In this document: positions 49,810-61,292 of the stretch, piece by piece
Position numbering within the stretch: position 1 is the stretch's first letter
How the letters are laid out: each line of letters opens with the position of its first letter
Assembly (NCBI RefSeq): GCF_018881775.1
Contig: NZ_JACVPR010000001.1
Coordinates: forward strand, 1,196,318 to 1,260,317
Direction: 5' to 3'
From: Polynucleobacter sp. MWH-Loch1C5
Lineage (GTDB): Bacteria > Pseudomonadota > Gammaproteobacteria > Burkholderiales > Burkholderiaceae
DNA: 64,000 nucleotides
Position numbers and translations under genes: made by a program
Notes under the pieces: generated by a model
Seen by the model: only the letters and a program-made list of their open reading frames with translations
Told to the model about the DNA's origin: nothing
The model's database searches: none

Positions 49810-51990
49810 ATGACTATGTTTAATAAAGTAGTAAAAACGTTTCAATGGGGTGCACACACAGTGCGCATGGAGACTGGTGAAATCGCACGTCAAGCCAGTG
49901 GTGCAGTCTTGGTGGATGTGGACGATACAGTTGTATTGGCAACGGTTGTAGGGGCGAAAAACGCCAAACCGGGCCAAGACTTTTTCCCGCTGACAGTGGA
50001 TTACCTAGAAAAAACTTATGCCGCTGGCAAGATTCCAGGTGGTTTTTTCCGTCGTGAAGGTCGCCCATCTGAGGGTGAAACATTGATTTCACGTTTGATC
50101 GACCGTCCGATTCGTCCTTTGTTCCCAGAAGGTTTTTATAACGAAGTACAAGTGGTGATCCATGTGGTATCGATCAACCCCGATGTGCCTGCAGACATTC
50201 CTGCGATGATTGGTGCATCTGCTGCTTTGGCGGTCTCTGGTATTCCATTTAATGGTCCGATGGGCGCTGCTCGTGTGGGTTATCAAGACGGTCAATACAT
50301 TCTCAATCCAACGCGTTCACAACAAGTGAACAGCCAATTGGATTTAATTGTTGCGGGTACGCAAACTGCTGTGTTGATGGTGGAGTCTGAGGCTCATCAA
50401 TTATCAGAAGAAGTCATGTTGGGTGCTGTCGTTTTTGGTCACGAGCAAGCGCAAGTGGCGATTAACGCTATTAACGACTTGGTTCGTGAAGGTGGTAAAC
50501 CTGAGTGGGATTGGCAGGCTGCTGCTAAGAACGAGCCTTTGATTGCTAAAGTCACTGCTTTGGCTGAGGCAGGTTTGCGCGAAGCTTATCAAATTCGTCA
50601 AAAGCAAGCTCGTTCAACTAAGCTTAAAGAAGTGAGTGCTGCTGTCTTGGCTAAGCTCGCTGAAGAAGGTGAAGTGGATGAGGTCGAGGTCAGCAATATT
50701 ATTTTCGAACTCGAGTCGAAAATTGTTCGTAGCCAAGTGTTAAATGGTGAGCCGCGTATCGATGGTCGTGATACTCGTACAGTTCGTCCGATCGAGATTC
50801 GTACAGGTGTATTGCCACGCACACACGGTTCAGCTTTATTTACTCGCGGTGAGACACAGGGTCTGGTGGTCGCGACTTTGGGTACGGCACGTGATGAGCA
50901 GATTATTGATGCCTTAGAGGGTGAGCAGCGTGATCGCTTCATGTTCCACTACAACATGCCTCCGTTTGCGACTGGTGAAACTGGCCGCGTAGGTAGTCCT
51001 AAGCGTCGCGAAATCGGTCACGGCCGTTTAGCTAAACGTGCTCTGATTCCAGTATTGCCAACACCAGAAGAGTTTGCTTATAGCTTGCGTGTGGTTTCTG
51101 AAATCACTGAGTCGAATGGTTCATCATCAATGGCTTCGGTGTGCGGTGGTTGCTTGGCTTTGATGGATGCAGGTGTACCTGTTAAAGCACATGTGGCGGG
51201 TGTTGCCATGGGCCTCATTTTGGATGGCAATCGTTTTGCCGTGTTAACAGATATCTTGGGTGATGAAGATCACTTAGGTGATATGGACTTTAAGGTAGCA
51301 GGGACTGCTAATGGTATTACTGCTTTGCAGATGGATATCAAAGTTCAAGGTATTACCAAAGAAATCATGCAAGTCGCTCTTGCTCAAGCAAAAGAAGGTC
51401 GTTTGCATATTTTGAGCAAGATGCAAGATGCGATGAGTGGTGTACGCACTGAGCTCTCAGCCCATGCCCCACGTATGGTGACCATTAAGATCCATCCGGA
51501 CAAAATCCGTGAAGTGATTGGTAAGGGTGGTGCAACCATTCAGGCGCTCACCAAGGAAACAGGTACTAGCATTGACATTACTGATGACGGCACAGTGACG
51601 ATTGCCTCTACCAGCGCTGAAGGCATGGAAGAAGCGAAGCGTCGTATTGAAGCCATTACTGCAGAAGCAGAAATCGGCAAAATCTACGAAGGCCCAGTGG
51701 TTAAGTTGCTCGAGTTTGGTGCACTAGTGAATATTCTTCCTGGTAAAGATGGTCTCTTGCACATCTCTGAAATCGCCAATGAGCGTGTGAAGGATGTCAA
51801 AGACTACTTGCAAGAAGGTCAAGTTGTGCGAGTTAAGTTGTTGGCTGCTGATGATCGTGGTCGTTTGAAGTTATCTCTCAAAGCTGCTTGTGCTGAAGAG
51901 GGTACCAGCATTGCACCTCTGAATGGTGCGGCTGTCGAAACTTCTGATGCTGCGGCTCAAGAGCAACAGCAACAACAGCAGCAACAATAA
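49810..51990 (+). CDS. pnp: Polynucleotide phosphorylase
   Basis: 726 residues from the ATG at 49810, with GGAGA five bases upstream of it; a four-residue earlier start is possible. Two RNase PH-like domains (1-210 and 310-545) flank the helical linker. The second contains [15 protein letters not shown] near 340-355 and the catalytic region [17 protein letters not shown] near 480-500. KH ([15 protein letters not shown] near 565) and S1 ([17 protein letters not shown] near 620) domains follow. It degrades RNA 3' to 5'. The chain ends in an eight-Gln tail after QE, encoded by mixed CAA/CAG. Confidence 0.97.
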   Translation: MTMFNKVVKTFQWGAHTVRMETGEIARQASGAVLVDVDDTVVLATVVGAKNAKPGQDFFPLTVDYLEKTYAAGKIPGGFFRREGRPSEGETLISRLIDRPIRPLFPEGFYNEVQVVIHVVSINPDVPADIPAMIGASAALAVSGIPFNGPMGAARVGYQDGQYILNPTRSQQVNSQLDLIVAGTQTAVLMVESEAHQLSEEVMLGAVVFGHEQAQVAINAINDLVREGGKPEWDWQAAAKNEPLIAKVTALAEAGLREAYQIRQKQARSTKLKEVSAAVLAKLAEEGEVDEVEVSNIIFELESKIVRSQVLNGEPRIDGRDTRTVRPIEIRTGVLPRTHGSALFTRGETQGLVVATLGTARDEQIIDALEGEQRDRFMFHYNMPPFATGETGRVGSPKRREIGHGRLAKRALIPVLPTPEEFAYSLRVVSEITESNGSSSMASVCGGCLALMDAGVPVKAHVAGVAMGLILDGNRFAVLTDILGDEDHLGDMDFKVAGTANGITALQMDIKVQGITKEIMQVALAQAKEGRLHILSKMQDAMSGVRTELSAHAPRMVTIKIHPDKIREVIGKGGATIQALTKETGTSIDITDDGTVTIASTSAEGMEEAKRRIEAITAEAEIGKIYEGPVVKLLEFGALVNILPGKDGLLHISEIANERVKDVKDYLQEGQVVRVKLLAADDRGRLKLSLKAACAEEGTSIAPLNGAAVETSDAAAQEQQQQQQQQ

Positions 51991-52001
51991 ATTTGAGTCG
52001 T

Positions 52002-53024
52002 ATGCGCGCGATTGAAATCAGCGCATTCGGTGGGCCAGAACAACTCAGTTTGGTGAATCGAGCTGAGCTGGCCATACCTCCTGCAGGTTCTGGTGAGGTA
52101 CTGATACGGGTGCGAGCAGCGGGCGTCAACCGTCCTGATGTATTGCAACGTAAAGGACTGTATCCAGTGCCGCCGGGGGTCTCTGACCTACCTGGTTTGG
52201 AGCTCGCCGGTGAGATCATCGGTGGGGACTTATCTGCCCCGAGTAATTTCTTTAGTCTTGAAGTGGGGCAGCGCGTTTGCGCTCTGGTCGCCGGTGGTGC
52301 CTATGCTGAATATTGCATTGCACCTTTGGCGCAATGTTTACCTGTGCCGCGTGGTTTATCCGATGTTGAAGCGGCCAGTTTGCCTGAGACCTACTTTACG
52401 GTCTGGAGTAATGTCTTTGATCGTGCCAAGCTTTGCGAGAAAAATGGTCAAAAAGAATCTTTGCTAGTGCATGGGGGTAGTAGTGGCATTGGGGTCGCAG
52501 CGATTCAGATGGCGACTGCTTTAGGGCATCCTGTGATGGTGACTGTGGGTAGCCCTGCTAAAGCCAAAGCCTGCCTTGAGCTCGGTGCTGTTTTGGCGAT
52601 TGATTATCGTCAAGCAGATTTTGTGGAAGAGGTACTTGCACATACGCAAAAGCGTGGTGTGGATGTGATCTTAGATATGGTAGCGGGCCACTATCTTCAA
52701 AAAGAAATTAATTGCTTGGCGGATGATGGAAGAATTGTGATTATTGCAACTCAAGGTGGCAAGATGGGTGAGGTCGATTGCTCACAAATCTTAAGACGTC
52801 GCTTGAGTATTTCTGGTTCTACTTTGCGACCACGTTCAGTTGATTTCAAAGGCGCGATTACTCGAGCTTTGAGAGCGCATATTTGGCCACTCCTAGAGTC
52901 TGGGGCAATACGGCCGGTCATACATCAGGTATTTCCCTTGGCCAATGCAGCAGCAGCGCATACTTTGATGGAATCTAGTCAGCATATCGGTAAGATAGTG
53001 TTATCGATGGATGAGGAGAGATAA
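52002..53024 (+). CDS. NAD(P)H quinone oxidoreductase, zeta-crystallin type
   Basis: 340 residues from the ATG at 52002 (a TTG three codons earlier is possible), 11 bases after pnp. It belongs to the zinc-independent medium-chain reductase family: VRAAGVNRPDVLQRKGLYP near 38-56 and LLVHGGSSGIGVAAIQMA near 150 bind NADPH. No zinc-ligand cysteines are present. It resembles the PIG3/QOR group that reduces quinones by one electron. It sits between pnp and tpiA, same direction and four bases or fewer from tpiA. Confidence 0.9.
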   Translation: MRAIEISAFGGPEQLSLVNRAELAIPPAGSGEVLIRVRAAGVNRPDVLQRKGLYPVPPGVSDLPGLELAGEIIGGDLSAPSNFFSLEVGQRVCALVAGGAYAEYCIAPLAQCLPVPRGLSDVEAASLPETYFTVWSNVFDRAKLCEKNGQKESLLVHGGSSGIGVAAIQMATALGHPVMVTVGSPAKAKACLELGAVLAIDYRQADFVEEVLAHTQKRGVDVILDMVAGHYLQKEINCLADDGRIVIIATQGGKMGEVDCSQILRRRLSISGSTLRPRSVDFKGAITRALRAHIWPLLESGAIRPVIHQVFPLANAAAAHTLMESSQHIGKIVLSMDEER

Positions 53025-53027
53025 AAC

Positions 53028-53780
53028 ATGAGACCCTTGACGATGGTCGGTAACTGGAAAATGCATGGTAGCTTGAGTGCTAATCAAGCGTTTCTGCAAG
53101 AGTTGCTCGCTGCGCCTGATTTAGGCAAAAAACCAGGGCGTTTTGCTTTATGTGTGCCTTATCCCTATTTGGCTCAGGTCAGTCAGTTATTGGCCCATAG
53201 CCCTGTGGTGTTGGGTGCGCAAGATATTTCAGATCATAGTCATGGCGCTTACACGGGCGAGGTCAGTGGTCAAATGCTCAAAGAGTTTGGTACCCGCTAT
53301 GTGATCGTAGGGCATTCTGAGCGTCGTGCCTACCATCATGAAACCGATGATTGTGTTGCGCGCAAGGCGAAGGCTGCCCTTCTTAATGGGATTACGCCGA
53401 TTATTTGCGTCGGTGAGACTGAGTCTGAGCGTGATGCAGGTCAAACTTTGCCAGTCGTTCGACGCCAATTACAAGCGGTCTTAGATCTTCTACAAAATAA
53501 GATTGCTGATTGTTTAATTGCCTATGAGCCGATCTGGGCGATCGGAACCGGGCGTGTAGCCAGTCCTCATGAAGCTCAAGACGTACATCGTGAATTACGT
53601 CTGCAATTAGCGAAGTTCGATGCCGATGCTGCATCAAAAGTCGCGATTTTATATGGCGGTAGTTTGAAGCCTGACAATGCCAAAGAAATGCTGGCGATGC
53701 CAGATATCGATGGGGGTTTGGTGGGGGGTGCCTCTTTGGTAGCAAAAGATTTTTTGGCTTTATGTGCCATTGACCAATAA
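53028..53780 (+). CDS. tpiA: Triosephosphate isomerase
   Basis: 250 residues with GGAGAG before the ATG. Catalytic residues are visible: Lys in VGNWKMHGS near 11, His in IVGHSERR near 95 and Glu in AYEPIWAIGTG near 168, followed by the phosphate-binding YGGSLKPDN near 210 and GGLVGGASL near 233. It interconverts the glycolytic triose phosphates. secG follows 29 bases later, the usual order in many bacteria. Confidence 0.98.
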   Translation: MRPLTMVGNWKMHGSLSANQAFLQELLAAPDLGKKPGRFALCVPYPYLAQVSQLLAHSPVVLGAQDISDHSHGAYTGEVSGQMLKEFGTRYVIVGHSERRAYHHETDDCVARKAKAALLNGITPIICVGETESERDAGQTLPVVRRQLQAVLDLLQNKIADCLIAYEPIWAIGTGRVASPHEAQDVHRELRLQLAKFDADAASKVAILYGGSLKPDNAKEMLAMPDIDGGLVGGASLVAKDFLALCAIDQ

Positions 53781-53809
53781 AATAGCGGATTAATTGGAGA
53801 TTCATAGAC

Positions 53810-54187
53810 ATGGAATGGGTTAAAACATTACTAGTGGTTTTGCAAATCGTCTCAGCCTTGGGCGTGATTGGTTTGGTCTTGGTGCAGCAAGGTAAGGGTG
53901 CTGATATGGGGGCCGCCTTCGGTGGTGGTTCATCAGGCAGCCTATTTGGTGCTGCTGGTTCGGCTAACTTTTTGTCTCGTTTGACAGCTGGCTGTGCCAC
54001 GATTTTCTTTTTGGTCACGATCGCTATTACATGGATGGGTTCGACCAAGTCTCAAAATGCCGGTGTTTTATCAGGAACTAGCGCTCCTGCGCCAGTAGTA
54101 GCGCCTGATGTACCACCTGCTGCAGGTGCCGCTCCAAGCGCTCCTGTTGCTCCAGTCAAGGGTTCTGGGCAAAACGTTCCAAAATAA
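53810..54187 (+). CDS. secG: Protein translocase subunit SecG
   Basis: 125 residues with two membrane helices (about 5-25 and 55-75) linked by the conserved cytoplasmic loop LVQQGKGADMGAAFGGG and SGSLFGAAGSANFLSR. The C-terminal 40 residues are Ala/Pro/Val-rich and low in complexity. SecG assists SecYE in protein export. TTGGAGA lies upstream of the ATG. A terminator and tRNA-Leu follow. Confidence 0.95.
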   Translation: MEWVKTLLVVLQIVSALGVIGLVLVQQGKGADMGAAFGGGSSGSLFGAAGSANFLSRLTAGCATIFFLVTIAITWMGSTKSQNAGVLSGTSAPAPVVAPDVPPAAGAAPSAPVAPVKGSGQNVPK

Positions 54188-54201
54188 TTCCCTACCGTAG
54201 T

Positions 54202-54218
54202 AAAAACCTTCGGTTTTT
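54202..54218 (+). terminator. Terminator of secG
   Basis: AAAAACC (54202-54208) pairs with GGTTTTT (54212-54218) around a TTC loop; the T run is the right arm of the stem. Confidence 0.75.
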
Positions 54219-54257
54219 GAGTCTAAATAGGCTAAAATCCTAGGGTTTTTACTGAAT

Positions 54258-54342
54258 GCCGTCGTGGTGAAATTGGTAGACACGCTATCTTGAGGGGGTA
54301 GTGGCGAAAGCTGTGCGAGTTCGAGTCTCGCCGACGGCACCA
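54258..54342 (+). tRNA. tRNA-Leu (anticodon GAG)
   Basis: 85 nt with encoded CCA. Acceptor stem GCCGTCG/CGACGGC with discriminator A, D loop AAATTGGTAGACA, anticodon stem CTATC/GGTAG with loop TTGAGGG (anticodon GAG), a long variable arm and T loop TTCGAGT. It decodes CUY leucine codons. Confidence 0.96.
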
Positions 54343-54437
54343 AGAAATTAGGGACAAGGTCATGCAGTCAGTCTCTTGCAAGACCTTGAGAGGAAAATTT
54401 GCCTTATTTGCTAACGGATTAGAGAACAGGACCACTC

Positions 54438-54797
54438 TTGAACTTAGAAGCCTACTTACCCGTCTTTTTATTTATTCTTGTGGGTATTGGAGTTGGTCTA
54501 GCTCCCATGGCCTTGGGCAAAATCTTAGGTCCCTCTAAACCCGATACAGAAAAAGTCTCCCCATACGAGTGCGGTTTTGAAGCGTTTGAAGACGCCCGTA
54601 TGAAATTCGACGTTCGTTATTACCTGATTGCCATTCTTTTCATTCTCTTTGATTTAGAAACAGCCTTTTTGTTTCCATGGGGAGTCGCTTTGTCTGAGAT
54701 TGGCTGGACGGGTTATGTGTCGATGGTGATTTTCTTGTTGGAATTTGTCATTGGATTTGCGTATATCTGGAAGAAGGGCGCCCTGAACTGGGAATAA
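54438..54797 (+). CDS. nuoA: NADH-quinone oxidoreductase subunit A
   Basis: 119 residues from a TTG start ([12 protein letters not shown]); ACAGGA lies about nine bases upstream. Three membrane helices are seen. [25 protein letters not shown], around residues 45-69, is the conserved quinone-site loop with its Cys. It begins the complex I operon, 95 bases after tRNA-Leu. The intervening stretch, 54343-54437, shows no clear promoter; TTGAGA near 54389 is a weak -35 candidate. Confidence 0.95.
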   Translation: MNLEAYLPVFLFILVGIGVGLAPMALGKILGPSKPDTEKVSPYECGFEAFEDARMKFDVRYYLIAILFILFDLETAFLFPWGVALSEIGWTGYVSMVIFLLEFVIGFAYIWKKGALNWE

Positions 54798-54809
54798 GGA
54801 TTAAGGGAT

Positions 54810-55292
54810 ATGTCAATCGAAGGTGTTTTAAAAGAAGGCTTTATCACCACATCAGCGGACAAGTTGATTAACTGGACGCGTACAGGCTCTTTGTGGCCTA
54901 TGACTTTTGGTTTGGCCTGTTGTGCTGTTGAAATGATGCACGCCGGTGCTTCACGTTACGACTTGGATCGTTTTGGCGTTGTGTTTAGACCATCACCCCG
55001 CCAGTCAGACCTCATGATTGTTGCTGGCACTTTGTGTAACAAAATGGCACCCGCTTTACGAAAAGTATATGACCAGATGCCTGAGCCACGTTGGGTCATC
55101 TCAATGGGTTCTTGTGCAAATGGTGGTGGTTATTACCATTACTCCTATTCAGTGGTGCGTGGTTGTGACCGTATCGTGCCGGTCGATGTTTATGTGCCAG
55201 GTTGCCCCCCGACTGCTGAAGCATTGATGTACGGCATCATGCAGTTACAGGCCAAGATTAAGCGTACGAGCACGATTGCGAGAAAGGCCTAA
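54810..55292 (+). CDS. nuoB: NADH-quinone oxidoreductase subunit B
   Basis: 160 residues. It holds cluster N2, the last iron-sulphur centre before quinone; its ligands are the tandem cysteines of [11 protein letters not shown] near 38, Cys in [10 protein letters not shown] near 101 and Cys in [10 protein letters not shown] near 132. [14 protein letters not shown] near 55-68 is also diagnostic. It starts 12 bases after nuoA and overlaps none of its neighbours. Confidence 0.97.
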   Translation: MSIEGVLKEGFITTSADKLINWTRTGSLWPMTFGLACCAVEMMHAGASRYDLDRFGVVFRPSPRQSDLMIVAGTLCNKMAPALRKVYDQMPEPRWVISMGSCANGGGYYHYSYSVVRGCDRIVPVDVYVPGCPPTAEALMYGIMQLQAKIKRTSTIARKA

Positions 55293-55293
55293 G

Positions 55294-55887
55294 ATGTCTC
55301 ATTCACTAGCTCAGTTGCGTGCTTGTCTAGAAAAGACACTCGATAAAAAAATCGCACAGCTCCAAGAAAACTTGGGTGAACTCACTTTAATTGTGAAAGC
55401 TGAAGATTATTTAGAGCTTGCCCGCACTTTGAGAGACCACCCTGATTTAGGTTTTGATCAATTAATTGATTTGTGTGGCGTCGATTACAGCGAGTATGAC
55501 AACGCGACTTGGGAAGGCCCACGATTCGCAGTGGTTAGTCACTTACTCTCTGTAAAGCACAACTGGCGCTTACGTTTACGTGTTTTTGCACCACAGGATG
55601 ATTTTCCCTTGGTGGCTTCTGTGACACCCATTTGGAACTCTGCGAACTGGTTTGAGCGTGAAGCTTTTGACTTGTACGGCATCCTATTTGACGGCCATGA
55701 CGATCTACGCAGAATCCTGACAGACTACGGTTTCATGGGCCATCCCTTCCGTAAAGACTTCCCTATTTCAGGGCATGTTGAAATGCGTTATGACCCTGAG
55801 CAAAAGCGTGTGGTTTATCAACCAGTCACCATCGATCCACGTGAGATTACACCGCGTGTGATTCGTGAAGAGAACTACGGAAGCTGA
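55294..55887 (+). CDS. nuoC: NADH-quinone oxidoreductase subunit C
   Basis: 197 residues from the ATG at 55294, one base after the nuoB stop, with AAAGG upstream; a six-residue extension into nuoB is unlikely. The 30 kDa family signature ERETFDLYGI-like [30 protein letters not shown] lies around residues 115-145 (family pattern), then HPFRKDFP. It is a peripheral-arm subunit that contacts NuoB and NuoD. nuoD follows after two bases. Confidence 0.96.
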   Translation: MSHSLAQLRACLEKTLDKKIAQLQENLGELTLIVKAEDYLELARTLRDHPDLGFDQLIDLCGVDYSEYDNATWEGPRFAVVSHLLSVKHNWRLRLRVFAPQDDFPLVASVTPIWNSANWFEREAFDLYGILFDGHDDLRRILTDYGFMGHPFRKDFPISGHVEMRYDPEQKRVVYQPVTIDPREITPRVIREENYGS

Positions 55888-55889
55888 TC

Positions 55890-57143
55890 ATGGCAGAGAT
55901 AAAAAATTACACACTCAATTTCGGTCCACAACACCCGGCAGCACACGGCGTTTTGCGTTTGGTTTTGGAGCTAGATGGTGAAGTCATTCAGCGTGCTGAC
56001 CCGCATATTGGACTCTTACATCGCGCTACTGAAAAATTAGCAGAAACAAGAACTTGGGTACAAAGTGTGCCCTACATGGACCGTTTGGACTATGTATCGA
56101 TGATGGCTAATGAGCACGCTTATGTCATGGCCATTGAAAAGCTTTTGGGTGTGGATGTGCCAGAGCGTGCGCAATACATCCGTGTCATGTTTGACGAGAT
56201 TACTCGTCTGTTAAATCACTTACTCTGGATTGGTTGTCATGGTCTAGACGTGGGTGCCATGGCAGTCTTCTTGTATGCCTTCCGTGAGCGTGAAGATTTA
56301 TTTGATATGTATGAGGCGGTCTCTGGTGCGCGTATGCACGCCGCTTACTATCGTCCTGGTGGCGTTTATCGTGATTTGCCAGAGAGCATGCCACAGTATC
56401 AGGCAAATAAGATTCGTGGTGAGAAGGCTGTGAAGAAGCTCAATGAAAACCGCCAAGGTTCTTTATTGGATTTCATTGAAGACTTCACCAAGCGTTTCCC
56501 AGCTTATGTGGACGAGTACGAAACCTTGCTGACTGATAACCGTATTTGGAAGCAGCGTTTAGTGGGTATTGGTGTGGTCTCGCCCGAGCGCGCTCTGCAA
56601 TTAGGTTTTACCGGTGCAATGTTACGTGGTTCTGGTATTGAGTGGGATTTGCGTAAGAAGCAACCTTACGAGGTCTACAGCAAGCTCCAATTTGATATTC
56701 CTGTGGGTAAAAACGGGGATTCATATGACCGTTATCTTGTGCGCGTAGAGGAAATGCGCCAATCGAATCGCATCATCCAGCAGTGCGTGGAGTGGTTACG
56801 TAAAAATCCAGGCCCTGTGATGAGTGACAACCATAAGGTTGCCAACCCTAAGCGCGAAGATATGAAAACCAATATGGAAGAGTTGATTCACCATTTCAAG
56901 CTCTTCACTGAAGGTATTCATGTGCCAGCAGGTGAGGCTTATGCAGCAGTTGAGCATCCTAAAGGTGAATTTGGTATTTACGCGATTTCAGACGGCGCTA
57001 ACAAGCCTTACCGCCTGAAGATTCGTGCCCCTGGTTTTGTGCATTTATCTGCTTTGGATGAAATGGCTAAGGGCCACATGTTGGCAGATGCTGTCACGAT
57101 TATTGGTACGCAGGACATTGTGTTCGGCGAGATCGACCGTTAA
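55890..57143 (+). CDS. nuoD: NADH-quinone oxidoreductase subunit D
   Basis: 417 residues. [22 protein letters not shown] near 9-30 carries the conserved His residues at the quinone head-group site, with [12 protein letters not shown] near 40 and [15 protein letters not shown] [10 protein letters not shown] near 70. [12 protein letters not shown] near 145 and the C-terminal FGEIDR are typical. It forms the quinone cavity with NuoB. It is a separate gene here, not fused to nuoC as in enteric bacteria. Confidence 0.97.
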   Translation: MAEIKNYTLNFGPQHPAAHGVLRLVLELDGEVIQRADPHIGLLHRATEKLAETRTWVQSVPYMDRLDYVSMMANEHAYVMAIEKLLGVDVPERAQYIRVMFDEITRLLNHLLWIGCHGLDVGAMAVFLYAFREREDLFDMYEAVSGARMHAAYYRPGGVYRDLPESMPQYQANKIRGEKAVKKLNENRQGSLLDFIEDFTKRFPAYVDEYETLLTDNRIWKQRLVGIGVVSPERALQLGFTGAMLRGSGIEWDLRKKQPYEVYSKLQFDIPVGKNGDSYDRYLVRVEEMRQSNRIIQQCVEWLRKNPGPVMSDNHKVANPKREDMKTNMEELIHHFKLFTEGIHVPAGEAYAAVEHPKGEFGIYAISDGANKPYRLKIRAPGFVHLSALDEMAKGHMLADAVTIIGTQDIVFGEIDR

Positions 57144-57175
57144 TTGGAAATATAGAAAAAGGATCAGAGAACGAG

Positions 57176-57664
57176 ATGTTGTCACAACAAGCCCGTGCTG
57201 AAATAGATCGTAACGTTGCTAAATATCCCGCTGACCAAAAGCAGTCTGCGGTGATGGCGGCTTTAGTCGTTGCTCAAGATGAATATGGTTGGGTCAGTCC
57301 AGAAGCGATTGAAGAAGTAGCACAAATTTTGGATATGCCACCGATTGCGGTGCAAGAAGTGGCTACTTTCTACAATATGTATGACACCCAGACAGTGGGT
57401 CGTTTCAAGATTACGGTTTGTACCAATTTGCCGTGTGAACTCTCAGGTGGTGCAAGAGCAGGTGAGTACCTCAAGAAGAAGTTAGGCATTGATTACAACC
57501 AAACCACAGCTTGTGGCACTTTCACCCTGAAAGAGGGTGAGTGTATGGGAGCTTGTGGTGATGCGCCTGTGGCTTTGGTGAATAACAAAACCATGTGCAG
57601 TTTCATGAGCAATGAAAAATTAGATGCTCTGATTGAAGATCTCAAAGCGCAAGGAGCTAAATAA
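57176..57664 (+). CDS. nuoE: NADH-quinone oxidoreductase subunit E
   Basis: 162 residues. It binds the 2Fe-2S cluster N1a through Cys in VCTNLPCEL near 83-88 and in [11 protein letters not shown] near 124-128. A helical N-terminal domain precedes ([12 protein letters not shown] near 65). It pairs with NuoF in the NADH-oxidising module. Its TAA overlaps the ATG of nuoF (TAATG), so the two are translationally coupled. Confidence 0.96.
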   Translation: MLSQQARAEIDRNVAKYPADQKQSAVMAALVVAQDEYGWVSPEAIEEVAQILDMPPIAVQEVATFYNMYDTQTVGRFKITVCTNLPCELSGGARAGEYLKKKLGIDYNQTTACGTFTLKEGECMGACGDAPVALVNNKTMCSFMSNEKLDALIEDLKAQGAK

Positions 57665-58959
57665 TGACCTGTTTACATGATCGTCATATTCAGCCTTTAA
57701 TTCTTGCTGGTTTAACAGGCGACAACTGGCGCTTGAAAGACTATGTAGCGCGTGGTGGTTATGCTCAGTTGCGTCGCATTCTGACCGAAGGCATTACGCC
57801 AGAAGCGGTGATTGCTGAAGTCAAGGCCTCAGGCCTTCGTGGTCGTGGGGGTGCAGGCTTCCCAACCGGTTTGAAGTGGAGCTTTATGCCCCGCCAATTC
57901 CCTGGAGATAAATATCTCGTTTGTAATACCGACGAAGGAGAACCAGGGACATTTAAAGACCGTGACATCATTCGTTACAACCCACATGCTTTGATTGAGG
58001 GCATGGCCATCGCCGCCTATGCCATGGGTATCAAAGTCGGTTACAACTATATTCACGGCGAAATCTGGGAAGGTTACGTTCGTTTTGAAGAGGCTTTAGA
58101 AGAAGCGCGCGCCGCTGGATTCTTGGGCGAGAAGATCATGGGAAGCGATTTCTCATTCCAATTACACGCGCACCATGGTTGGGGTGCTTATATCTGTGGT
58201 GAGGAAACAGCTTTATTGGAGTCGCTTGAAGGTAAAAAAGGTCAGCCCCGCTTCAAGCCACCATTCCCGGCGAGTTTTGGTTTGTATGGCAAACCCACCA
58301 CGATCAACAACACAGAAACTTTTGCGGCTGTACCTTACATCTTCGCAGTTGGCGGTGAAAGCTATGCCAAGATGGGTAAGCCGAATAATGGCGGCACGAA
58401 GATTTTCTCCATCTCGGGTGATGTTGAAAGACCCGGCAATTATGAGATTCCGCTCGGTACACCTTTTGCCAAATTGCTTGAGCTAGCAGGTGGTATGCGT
58501 GGCGGTAAAAAAATTAAAGCCGTCATTCCGGGTGGTTCATCGGCCCCAGTAGTGCCCGGCGCGATGATGATGGATACCGATATGGATTACGACAGCATTG
58601 CTAAAGCCGGCTCGATGTTGGGTTCTGGTGCTGTGATTGTGATGGATGAGACACGTTGTATGGTCAAGTCACTGTTGCGTTTGTCTTATTTCTATCACGA
58701 AGAATCATGTGGCCAATGTACGCCTTGTCGTGAGGGTACCGGCTGGTTGTGGCGCATGGTTAATCGTATTGAGCATGGTGAAGGTCGTCCTGAGGATCTC
58801 GATTTGCTCAACGATGTCGCTGCCAATATTCAGGGGCGCACGATTTGCGCTTTAGGTGATGCTGCAGCTATGCCTGTACGAGGCATGCTCAAGCACTATA
58901 TGGATGAATTTGCGTATCACGTAGAGCACAAGCGTTGCATTGTGCCTGCTTACGTTTGA
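57664..58959 (+). CDS. nuoF: NADH-quinone oxidoreductase subunit F
   Basis: 431 residues. It binds NADH and [21 protein letters not shown] near 56-73 and [15 protein letters not shown] near 90 are the nucleotide and flavin motifs, and [17 protein letters not shown] near 182 follows. Cluster N3 is held by [15 protein letters not shown] near 345-359 and a later Cys in [10 protein letters not shown] near 395. It accepts electrons from NADH and passes them to NuoG. Confidence 0.97.
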   Translation: MTCLHDRHIQPLILAGLTGDNWRLKDYVARGGYAQLRRILTEGITPEAVIAEVKASGLRGRGGAGFPTGLKWSFMPRQFPGDKYLVCNTDEGEPGTFKDRDIIRYNPHALIEGMAIAAYAMGIKVGYNYIHGEIWEGYVRFEEALEEARAAGFLGEKIMGSDFSFQLHAHHGWGAYICGEETALLESLEGKKGQPRFKPPFPASFGLYGKPTTINNTETFAAVPYIFAVGGESYAKMGKPNNGGTKIFSISGDVERPGNYEIPLGTPFAKLLELAGGMRGGKKIKAVIPGGSSAPVVPGAMMMDTDMDYDSIAKAGSMLGSGAVIVMDETRCMVKSLLRLSYFYHEESCGQCTPCREGTGWLWRMVNRIEHGEGRPEDLDLLNDVAANIQGRTICALGDAAAMPVRGMLKHYMDEFAYHVEHKRCIVPAYV

Positions 58960-58985
58960 TGGCTTGAAGACCGACAGGAAAAAAG

Positions 58986-61292
58986 ATGGTTGAAATCGAA
59001 ATTGATGGCAAGACGGTTGAGGTAGAGCAGGGTGCCATGGTGATGGAGGCGGCCAAGAAAATTGGTACGCACATTCCTCATTTTTGTTATCACAAGAAAC
59101 TATCCATTGCTGCTAACTGTCGTATGTGTTTGGTTGAGGTGGAAAAAGCACCTAAGCCACTCCCTGCCTGTGCAACGCCTGTGACGCCAGGTATGAAAGT
59201 ACATACTCATTCTGAGAAAGCGGTTGCTGCTCAGAAATCAGTCATGGAGTTTTTGTTGATTAACCACCCCTTAGATTGTCCGATTTGTGACCAAGGTGGA
59301 GAGTGTCAATTACAAGATTTAGCGGTGGGTTACGGTAAGACCAGTTCGCGTTATCAAGAAGAAAAGCGCGTTGTATTCCATAAGAATGTTGGTCCACTGA
59401 TCTCTATGGAAGAGATGAGTCGCTGTATTCATTGCACACGCTGCGTACGTTTCGGTCAAGAGATCGCCGGCGTCATGGAGCTTGGCATGTTGCATCGTGG
59501 TGAGCATTCTGAGATCACCGCTTTTGTTGGCAAGACCGTAGATTCTGAGCTCTCGGGCAACATGATTGACTTGTGCCCAGTCGGAGCTTTAACCAGTAAA
59601 CCATTCCGTTATTCAGCACGCACTTGGGAGCTGGGCCGTAAACGTTCGCTCAGCCCACATGATGCTTTGGGTAGCAATATTGTGGTGCAGACTAAAGCTA
59701 ATTTAGTGAAGCGCGTCGTGCCTTATGAAAATGATGCGATCAATGAGTGTTGGATCAGCGACAAAGATCGTTTTGCCTATGAAGGCCTCAATAGTCCAGA
59801 TCGCTTGCAAAAGCCGCTTGTCAAACAAGACAACCGCTGGATTGAAACTGATTGGGAGACGGCGCTGCAGTATGTCGCTCGTTCATTCTCAGCCATTCGA
59901 GCAGATCATGGCGCTGAGTCACTAGCGGCCTTTTCTCATGGTTTAGCCAGTGTTGAAGAGTTACATTTGCTCAAGAAGATTTTTAAAGCTTTGGGTTCTG
60001 ATCAGGTAGAAACACGTCTGCGCACTACTGATGTGAGTGCTGCTCCAGTCATGCCATGGTTGGGTATGAGTATTCCTCAAGTCGGTCAGTTACAGCGTGC
60101 CTTCTTTATTGGTAGTTTCTTGCGTAAAGATCAACCGCTTTTGGCTGCGCGCGTGCGTCTAGCGACGAAAAAAGGTTTGAAGGTGAGCCGTTTGGGCGCA
60201 AGCCAAGAAGATTGGTTAATGCCTGTAGCGAATACGATCAATGTGGCTCCTTCACAATGGATCGCAGAATTAGCGGCCATTGCTAGCGCAGTCGCTCAAG
60301 TCAAGGGTGTTGCTGCGCCAGCACAGGCGAGCGTGACCCCTGTTGCCCAAGCGATTGCAGAGAGCTTGTTGGGTGGTGAGCGTAAGGCGATTTTCTTGGG
60401 CGCTGCTGCTGTGGCTCATCCACAATATGCACAACTACATGCTTATGCTCAGTTTATCGCTGAGCACACAGGCGCTGTTTTAGGTTTCTTGCCAGAGTCT
60501 GGTAATACTGTGGGCGCTCACTGGGTGGGTGCGGTATCGGCTCAAGGCGTTCAAGGTTTACTCGCTAAGCCTCTCAAGGCCGTTGTCTTATTGGGTGCAG
60601 AGTTGGATGATTTTGCTAATCCGCAAGCGCTCAAAACTACTTTATCTCAAGCCGGTACTGTGGTGGCGTTGACTGCTTTTGATAGCCCTGAGATGCGCGC
60701 GCTTGCCGATGTTCTCTTGCCGGTTGCGCCCTATACAGAAACATCAGGTAGTTATGTCAATGCTGCTGGCACCTTGCAATCCGTGCAAGCCACTGTGAAG
60801 CCATTGGGTGAGGCACGCCCTGCATGGAAGGTGCTGCGTGTTTTGGGCAACTTACTCAACGTCGATGGTTGTCACTTCAATAGTTCTGAAGAAGTTTTGA
60901 GTGAAGCTAAGTCTTGCGGTGATATTGGCCAGGCTTTGAACAACACTACTTCGGCTAAGCCCCAAGCCCCTGTAGGTCAGGCTAAAACTGTAGAGCGTAT
61001 CGCTGATGTACCTATTCATGCAACCGATGCGATAGTGCGTCGCGCGCCTGCTTTGCAAGCGACTACAGATAGCGCGCGTGCACAAACGATTGGTCTGGCT
61101 TCAGATATTTTTGCCGGTCTTGGTATTCAGAATGGCGATTTAGTCAAAGTCACACAAGACTCCTGTGTTGTCACAGCCAAGGCCATTGAAGAAAAATCAT
61201 TAGCTGCGGGGGTTGTACGTGTTTCAGCGGCAACGGCTCACAGTGCTCAGTTGGGCAATATGTTCGGATCTTTGACTGTGGAGCGTGTATGA
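58986..61292 (+). CDS. nuoG: NADH-quinone oxidoreductase subunit G
   Basis: 768 residues. The N-terminal ferredoxin-like part holds a 2Fe-2S cluster (Cys in [19 protein letters not shown] near 35-50 and ACATPV near 63). It also holds a His/Cys-ligated 4Fe-4S cluster ([16 protein letters not shown] near 100) and another 4Fe-4S cluster ([11 protein letters not shown] near 147). A molybdopterin-oxidoreductase-like domain from about 220 has lost catalytic function in this family. The chain after 650 is variable. The last bases overlap nuoH (ATGA). Confidence 0.95.
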   Translation: MVEIEIDGKTVEVEQGAMVMEAAKKIGTHIPHFCYHKKLSIAANCRMCLVEVEKAPKPLPACATPVTPGMKVHTHSEKAVAAQKSVMEFLLINHPLDCPICDQGGECQLQDLAVGYGKTSSRYQEEKRVVFHKNVGPLISMEEMSRCIHCTRCVRFGQEIAGVMELGMLHRGEHSEITAFVGKTVDSELSGNMIDLCPVGALTSKPFRYSARTWELGRKRSLSPHDALGSNIVVQTKANLVKRVVPYENDAINECWISDKDRFAYEGLNSPDRLQKPLVKQDNRWIETDWETALQYVARSFSAIRADHGAESLAAFSHGLASVEELHLLKKIFKALGSDQVETRLRTTDVSAAPVMPWLGMSIPQVGQLQRAFFIGSFLRKDQPLLAARVRLATKKGLKVSRLGASQEDWLMPVANTINVAPSQWIAELAAIASAVAQVKGVAAPAQASVTPVAQAIAESLLGGERKAIFLGAAAVAHPQYAQLHAYAQFIAEHTGAVLGFLPESGNTVGAHWVGAVSAQGVQGLLAKPLKAVVLLGAELDDFANPQALKTTLSQAGTVVALTAFDSPEMRALADVLLPVAPYTETSGSYVNAAGTLQSVQATVKPLGEARPAWKVLRVLGNLLNVDGCHFNSSEEVLSEAKSCGDIGQALNNTTSAKPQAPVGQAKTVERIADVPIHATDAIVRRAPALQATTDSARAQTIGLASDIFAGLGIQNGDLVKVTQDSCVVTAKAIEEKSLAAGVVRVSAATAHSAQLGNMFGSLTVERV

